Of a stretch of 32,394 nucleotides of DNA, positions 28,156 through 32,394 are shown one piece after another (the first letter of the stretch is position 1; each line of letters begins with the position of its first letter). The position numbers were made by a program, and so were the translations under genes. The notes under the pieces were generated by a model. The model saw only the letters and a program-made list of their open reading frames with translations, made no database searches and was not told the origin of the DNA. This stretch comes from Miniimonas arenae (GTDB taxonomy: Bacteria; Actinomycetota; Actinomycetes; Actinomycetales; Beutenbergiaceae): the NCBI RefSeq assembly GCF_006351005.1, contig NZ_VENP01000037.1, positions 1-32,394 on the forward strand, in the 5' to 3' direction.

Positions 28156-30537
28156 ATGTCGACCTCGCTGTCCGCCGCGGCGCTCGAGACGTGGCCGGAC
28201 CACGCGCTCGCAGCACTGCTGCACGCGCGGCCGGATCTGCTCAGCCCGCTTCCCGGCACGCTCACGTCGCTGGCCGCTCGCGCCGCGACCGAGCGCTCGG
28301 CGCGGCTCGCCGTCGCGCGACTGGACACCCCGACGCTCGCCGTGCTGGACGCGGTCGTGGCGCTCGACGCGCTCGAGGGCGACGTCACCGCTGAGCGGGT
28401 CTCGACGGCGTCCGGGCTGGCCGTCGACGTCGTCGACGCCGCGCTGGCGCACCTCGCCGCCCTCGCCCTCGTCGTCGCCCGGCCGGGGGCCGGCGCCCCT
28501 GCAGCCACCGCGCCGGCCACCTGGCGCCCGAGCGCAGGCGTGCCCCAGGCGCGCGCACCCTTCCCGGCGGGGCTCGCCGTCGGGCACGTCCCCACCGCGA
28601 CCTCCGCGACGTCCGCGACACCTGCGACGCCCGACGGCGAGCCGGCGGTCGGCCCCTCGGCTCGCCTGCTCCTGGACCGCCTCGCGTGGGACGGCCCCGT
28701 GGGGACGCTGCCGGAGGCGGGGTCCGCCGCTGCGGACGCGGTCGGCGAGCTGCTCGCCGCCGGCCTCATCGTCCCGCAGGGGGCGGAGGCCGTCCTCGTG
28801 CCCGGAGCGGTCGCGCTCGCCGCCCGCGGCGGGCGCACCCACCGCGGCGTCCCCGGGGCGCCGCCGCTGCCGTCGGCGCACGTGATCGACCCGGACTCCG
28901 TCACGGCCGAGGCCGGCCGCGCCGCGCTGGACCTCGCCCGCCACCTCGCGGACCTGCTCGAGGCGTGGTCGGAGCACCCGGCTCCGGCGCTGCGCTCCGG
29001 CGGCGTCGGCATCCGGGAGATGCGCCGGACGCGCCTCGCCCTCGACGTGCCCGAGGAGCGCGCGAACCTCCTCGTCGAACTCGCCGCCGCCACCGGGGCC
29101 GTCGGGCGGCTCGTGGAGCTCGAGGGGACGTTCTGGGTCCCGGTCGCGACCCACGAGCGGCCGCAGCTCTCGGCGGGCGCCGCGGACGCGCGGGGCGGCG
29201 ACGGCGTCGGCGGCGTCGGCGGCCCCGAGCGCGCCGTCGACCCGGCCGTCGCCTGGGCGGAGGCCGTCCTCGCGTGGTGGGCGAGCCCGCGCGCGTTCGC
29301 GCTCGTCGGGACCACAGCGCCCGACGGCGCCCGCCGGGCTCCCCTCGAGCCGGGCCTGGACCGCGGGTGGGCGTCCGACCTGCGGGCCAGGGTCCTCGCG
29401 GCCCTCGCCGCGTGGCCGGCGGGCGCCGCACCCGACGCCGAGGCCGTCGTCGCGCACGTGGCCTGGTCGACCCCCGCCGCTCCCCCACCGGTCTGGGCGG
29501 TGGCGAGCGTCCTGGCCGAGGCCGAGGTGCTCGGGCTGACGGGCGCCGGCGCGCTCGCCGGGACCGGGCGGGCGCTGCTCGCCGTCGGGCCCCCGTCCGC
29601 GGACGACCCCGAGGCGGCGCTCGGCGCGCTGGCCGACGCGCTGCGGAACCTCCTGCCGCCGCCAGTCGAGGAGATGCTCGTCCAGGCGGACCTCACCGCC
29701 GTCGTGCCCGGGCGACCCGCCCCGGAGCTGGCGGCGCTGCTGGACGCGAGCGCCGAGACCGAGTCACGCGGCGGGGCGCTGACCGTCCGCTTCACGACCG
29801 CGTCGCTCGCACGCGCGATCGCCGCCGGGCACGACGCGGAGGACCTGCTGGCGCGGCTCGCCGCGTTCTCCCGCACCCCGCTGCCCCAGCCGCTGGAGTA
29901 CGCGGTGCGCGAGGCGCAGCGCCGGCACGGCGGCCTGCGCGCCGGCTCGGCCGCGGCGTACCTGCGGGCCGAGGACCCCACGGTCCTGGCGGTGCTGCTC
30001 GGCGAGCCGGGGCTCGGCCTGCGCCTGATCGCCCCGACCGTCGCGGTCTCCCCCGTGCCGGCCGGACGGCTGGCGCAGCTGCTGCGCGCCCTCGGGCGAC
30101 CGGTGCTCGTCGAGGGGCCGGACGGGGACGTCGTCGACGTCGCGGGGCGGCCCCGCGCGTCCCGCCCGGTCGCGGGCCTCGTCGTCGAGCACGGCCCGGT
30201 GCGCGGGGCGCGCGAGGTGCGCGGGTCGCCCGAGGTGCACGACGGCGAGCGGGACCTGGCCGAGGCCGTCGCGCGGCTGCGGCACGGGCAGGCGCGCGCC
30301 AGCGCGGGTGAGCGGGACGCGGCCGACCTGCTCGGCCGGCTCCGCGAGGCGGCGAGGGCGGGCGCGGAGGTGATGCTCGCCGTCGCCGGTCCGTCCGGGC
30401 GCGTGGGCCACCGGCGGGTGATCCCGCTGCGGGTGCGCGACGGCGTCGTGATCGCGCGCGACCTGGCGCGCGAGACGGACCTGACGGTCGCGGTGCACCG
30501 CGTCGTCGCCGTCGAGCCGGTGCCGCCGGCCGGCTGA
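28156..30537 (+). CDS. helicase-associated (XPB_N/Helicase_C_3) domain protein without motor
   Basis: ATG at 28156 gives 793 residues. There is no good ribosome binding site, but TACCGT ends seven bases before the ATG, so a leaderless transcript is possible. The protein is rich in Ala/Leu helices and contains winged-helix-like segments. At about 545-680 it has a domain recognisably related to the N-terminal domain of the next gene: VEEMLVQADLTAVVPGRPAP, TVRFTTASLARAIAAGHDAE and FSRTPLPQPLEYAV. No Walker A or DEAD-type motif is visible. Actinobacterial proteins of this kind are encoded next to the XPB helicase and may be its partner in DNA repair, which is inference from context. Confidence 0.85.
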   Translation: MSTSLSAAALETWPDHALAALLHARPDLLSPLPGTLTSLAARAATERSARLAVARLDTPTLAVLDAVVALDALEGDVTAERVSTASGLAVDVVDAALAHLAALALVVARPGAGAPAATAPATWRPSAGVPQARAPFPAGLAVGHVPTATSATSATPATPDGEPAVGPSARLLLDRLAWDGPVGTLPEAGSAAADAVGELLAAGLIVPQGAEAVLVPGAVALAARGGRTHRGVPGAPPLPSAHVIDPDSVTAEAGRAALDLARHLADLLEAWSEHPAPALRSGGVGIREMRRTRLALDVPEERANLLVELAAATGAVGRLVELEGTFWVPVATHERPQLSAGAADARGGDGVGGVGGPERAVDPAVAWAEAVLAWWASPRAFALVGTTAPDGARRAPLEPGLDRGWASDLRARVLAALAAWPAGAAPDAEAVVAHVAWSTPAAPPPVWAVASVLAEAEVLGLTGAGALAGTGRALLAVGPPSADDPEAALGALADALRNLLPPPVEEMLVQADLTAVVPGRPAPELAALLDASAETESRGGALTVRFTTASLARAIAAGHDAEDLLARLAAFSRTPLPQPLEYAVREAQRRHGGLRAGSAAAYLRAEDPTVLAVLLGEPGLGLRLIAPTVAVSPVPAGRLAQLLRALGRPVLVEGPDGDVVDVAGRPRASRPVAGLVVEHGPVRGAREVRGSPEVHDGERDLAEAVARLRHGQARASAGERDAADLLGRLREAARAGAEVMLAVAGPSGRVGHRRVIPLRVRDGVVIARDLARETDLTVAVHRVVAVEPVPPAG

Positions 30538-30585
30538 CCCACCGCCCGCCTCGGGGCCGGCCCGATCACCTGAGAGACTGGTCGG

Positions 30586-32265
30586 ATGCCCGACGGCCCC
30601 CTGATCGTCCAGTCCGACAAGACGCTGCTGCTCGAGGTCGACCACCCGCTCGCGGGCGAGGCGCGCCGCGCCGTCGCCCCGTTCGCCGAGCTGGAGCGCG
30701 CGCCGGAGCACGTGCACACGTACCGCCTCACCCCGCTCGGGCTCTGGAACGCGCGCGCCGCGGGGCACGACGCCGAGCAGGTCGTCGACGCGCTCGTGCG
30801 GTTCTCGCGCTACCCCGTGCCGCACGCGCTGCTCGTCGACGTCGCCGAGACGATGTCGCGCTACGGCCGTCTGCAGCTGCTGCCCGACCCCGCGCACGGG
30901 CTCGTCCTGCACGCGCTCGACCGCGCGGTGCTCGAGGAGGTGCTGCGGTCCAGGCGGACCGCCGGGCTCGTCGGGGCGCGGCTGGACGACACGACCGTCG
31001 TCGTCCACCCCTCCCAGCGCGGCCACCTCAAGCAGGTGCTGCTCAAGCTCGGCTGGCCCGCGGAGGACCTCGCGGGGTACGTCGACGGCGAGGCGCACCC
31101 GATCGCGCTCGCCGAGGCCGGCACCGGTCCGGACGGCGCGGGCGCGTGGTCCCTGCGGCCGTACCAGCGCGAGGCCGTGGAGTCGTTCTGGCACGGTGGC
31201 AGCGGCGTCGTCGTGCTGCCGTGCGGTGCCGGCAAGACCCTCGTCGGCGCGGGCGCGATGGCGCAGGCGTCCGCGACGACGCTCATCCTCGTGACCAACA
31301 CCGTCTCCGCGCGGCAGTGGCGCGACGAGCTGGTCCGGCGCACCACCCTCACCGAGGACGAGATCGGCGAGTACTCCGGCGCCCGCAAGGAGATCCGGCC
31401 CGTCACGATCGCGACGTACCAGGTGCTCACCACGAAGCGGAAGGGCGCCTACCCGCACCTGGAGCTGCTCGACGCGCGGGACTGGGGGCTCGTCGTCTAC
31501 GACGAGGTGCACCTCCTGCCCGCCCCGATCTTCCGGATGACCGCGGACCTGCAGGCTCGCCGTCGGCTCGGGCTGACGGCGACGCTCGTGCGCGAGGACG
31601 GCCGCGAGGACGAGGTGTTCTCGCTCATCGGGCCGAAGCGGTACGACGCACCGTGGAAGGACATCGAGGCGCAGGGCTACATCGCCCCCGCCTCGTGCGT
31701 CGAGGTTCGGCTCTCGCTGCCCGAACCGATGCGGATGGTCTACGCGACGGCCGAACCGGAGGACCGCTACCGGCTCGCGGCGACGGCGCCGGGCAAGATC
31801 GACGTCGTCCGCGCGCTCCTCGCGCGCCACCCGGGCGAGCAGACGCTCGTCATCGGGCAGTACCTCGACCAGCTGGACGAGCTCGCCGAGTCCCTCGACG
31901 CCCCGGTCATCACGGGCGCCACGACCGTGACGCAGCGGCAGAAGCTGTTCGACGCGTTCCGCGCCGGCGAGGTGCCCGTGCTCGTCGTCTCGAAGGTAGC
32001 GAACTTCTCCGTCGACCTGCCGGAGGCGGCCGTCGCGATCCAGGTGTCCGGCGCGTTCGGGTCACGCCAGGAGGAGGCGCAGCGTCTGGGCCGCCTGCTG
32101 CGCCCCAAGGGCGACGGACGCGAGGCGCACTTCTACGCCGTCGTGGTCCGGGACACGGTCGACGCCGACTTCGCGGCGCACCGCCAGCGGTTCCTCGCCG
32201 AGCAGGGCTACTCCTACCGGATCGTGGACGCCGAGGACCTGGGCGCGCTCGACGCCGCGGAGTAG
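30586..32265 (+). CDS. DNA repair helicase XPB
   Basis: A 559-residue SF2 helicase, similar in length to bacterial/archaeal XPB. The N-terminal XPB domain (1-140) contains PLIVQSDKTLLLEV, HTYRLTPLGLWNARAAGHDA and VRFSRYPVPHAL. Helicase motifs are Walker A LPCGAGKT (211-218, Lys217), motif Ia TNTVSARQW, DEVH box (306-309), TAT (331-333), the XPB RED motif (336-338), motif IV region TLVIGQYLDQL, and motif VI QRLGRLLRP. XPB unwinds DNA 3'-5' and in bacteria is thought to assist nucleotide excision repair. It lies 48 bases downstream of the helicase-associated-domain gene in the same orientation, probably in one operon. Confidence 0.95.
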   Translation: MPDGPLIVQSDKTLLLEVDHPLAGEARRAVAPFAELERAPEHVHTYRLTPLGLWNARAAGHDAEQVVDALVRFSRYPVPHALLVDVAETMSRYGRLQLLPDPAHGLVLHALDRAVLEEVLRSRRTAGLVGARLDDTTVVVHPSQRGHLKQVLLKLGWPAEDLAGYVDGEAHPIALAEAGTGPDGAGAWSLRPYQREAVESFWHGGSGVVVLPCGAGKTLVGAGAMAQASATTLILVTNTVSARQWRDELVRRTTLTEDEIGEYSGARKEIRPVTIATYQVLTTKRKGAYPHLELLDARDWGLVVYDEVHLLPAPIFRMTADLQARRRLGLTATLVREDGREDEVFSLIGPKRYDAPWKDIEAQGYIAPASCVEVRLSLPEPMRMVYATAEPEDRYRLAATAPGKIDVVRALLARHPGEQTLVIGQYLDQLDELAESLDAPVITGATTVTQRQKLFDAFRAGEVPVLVVSKVANFSVDLPEAAVAIQVSGAFGSRQEEAQRLGRLLRPKGDGREAHFYAVVVRDTVDADFAAHRQRFLAEQGYSYRIVDAEDLGALDAAE

Positions 32266-32324
32266 CGCCGGGCCGGCCGTCCGTCAGTGCCCGACGGCGT
32301 GCGCCACCCCCGGGCCGCGCCCGC

Positions 32325-32390
32325 CGTCACACCCGAGGACGCCACCGCCCCCCAGCCGCGCCGACCGTCACACCCGACACCCCGTGTGAC
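32325..32390. repeat. CCGTCACACCCGA direct repeat and GTCACAC/GTGTGAC dyad after XPB
   Basis: CCGTCACACCCGA occurs at 32325 and again at 32366, 41 bases apart. The second copy is also the left arm of GTCACAC-N10-GTGTGAC (32367-32373 and 32384-32390). It is at the window edge, 60-125 bases beyond the XPB stop. It could belong to the regulatory region of the next gene or to a terminator; this cannot be decided here. Confidence 0.5.
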
Positions 32391-32394
32391 GCTC

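Noticed and set aside
26845-29457. DUF3027 frame extended upstream to 870 codons
   Set aside because: The extension passes through the cold-shock gene and the opposite helicase-associated gene in meaningless sequence. The ATG at 27672 coupled to the preceding stop gives the normal family length.
29764-31830. 688-codon open frame on the minus strand over the XPB operon
   Set aside because: It covers parts of two well-supported plus-strand genes and has the typical antisense composition (Arg, Val, Asp, His) with no recognisable family.

Overview
The window is very GC-rich, uses frequent GTG/TTG starts and carries an actinobacterial gene set: a SepX/GlpR divisome protein, a DUF3027 protein, an IdeR/DtxR regulator, a bacterial XPB helicase, an HrcA-type CIRCE site in front of an FmdB/Ruc zinc-ribbon gene, and a c-di-AMP riboswitch in front of an NlpC/P60 gene. 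It looks like a chromosomal segment of a Micrococcales actinobacterium, possibly of the Cellulomonas/Cellulosimicrobium/Isoptericola type. The genus is an inference from gene content, not a measured result.

Layout. 1-1230: an accessory patch with the 3' end of an IS110-like transposase, an ISL3-like transposase remnant, an orphan ORF and a possible 51-codon ORF. 1237-6766: a sugar-uptake locus with a LacI regulator behind two operator copies, a lipoprotein binding protein, two permeases and an intracellular GH68/GH32-like fructosidase; the last three coding regions overlap by one base each. 6849-7095: a broken arr (rifampin ADP-ribosyltransferase). 7129-11766: a conserved actinobacterial block of sepX, a RimJ-like acetyltransferase, 5-formyl-THF cyclo-ligase, FmdB/Ruc, a SAF-domain protein and mscL. 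11838-16736: one giant DUF4011-type helicase/nuclease-like protein whose visible ATPase and nuclease motifs are degenerate.

16904-19054: an aldo/keto reductase, tRNA-Arg(CCT) and a tandem universal stress protein. 19207-20290: a secreted NlpC/P60 hydrolase with promoter and riboswitch. 20524-22575: divergent dtxR and serC. 22624-24400: a marR-MFS pair. 24470-26687: a low-molecular-weight tyrosine phosphatase convergent with a polyisoprenyl-phosphate sugar transferase, separated by strong hairpins. 26845-28055: DUF3027 coupled to a cold-shock-domain gene. 28156-32265: a helicase-associated-domain protein followed by the XPB helicase.

The most unusual item is the DUF4011 protein: a full-length open frame (about 1632 residues) that keeps the architecture of a defence-type helicase-nuclease while its Walker A lysine, DE box, motif VI and putative nuclease acids all appear replaced. 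The best regulatory finds are the CIRCE-like site, the c-di-AMP riboswitch with an upstream set of GTGAC half-sites, and the paired LacI operators. No CRISPR array, prophage or complete mobile element is visible.
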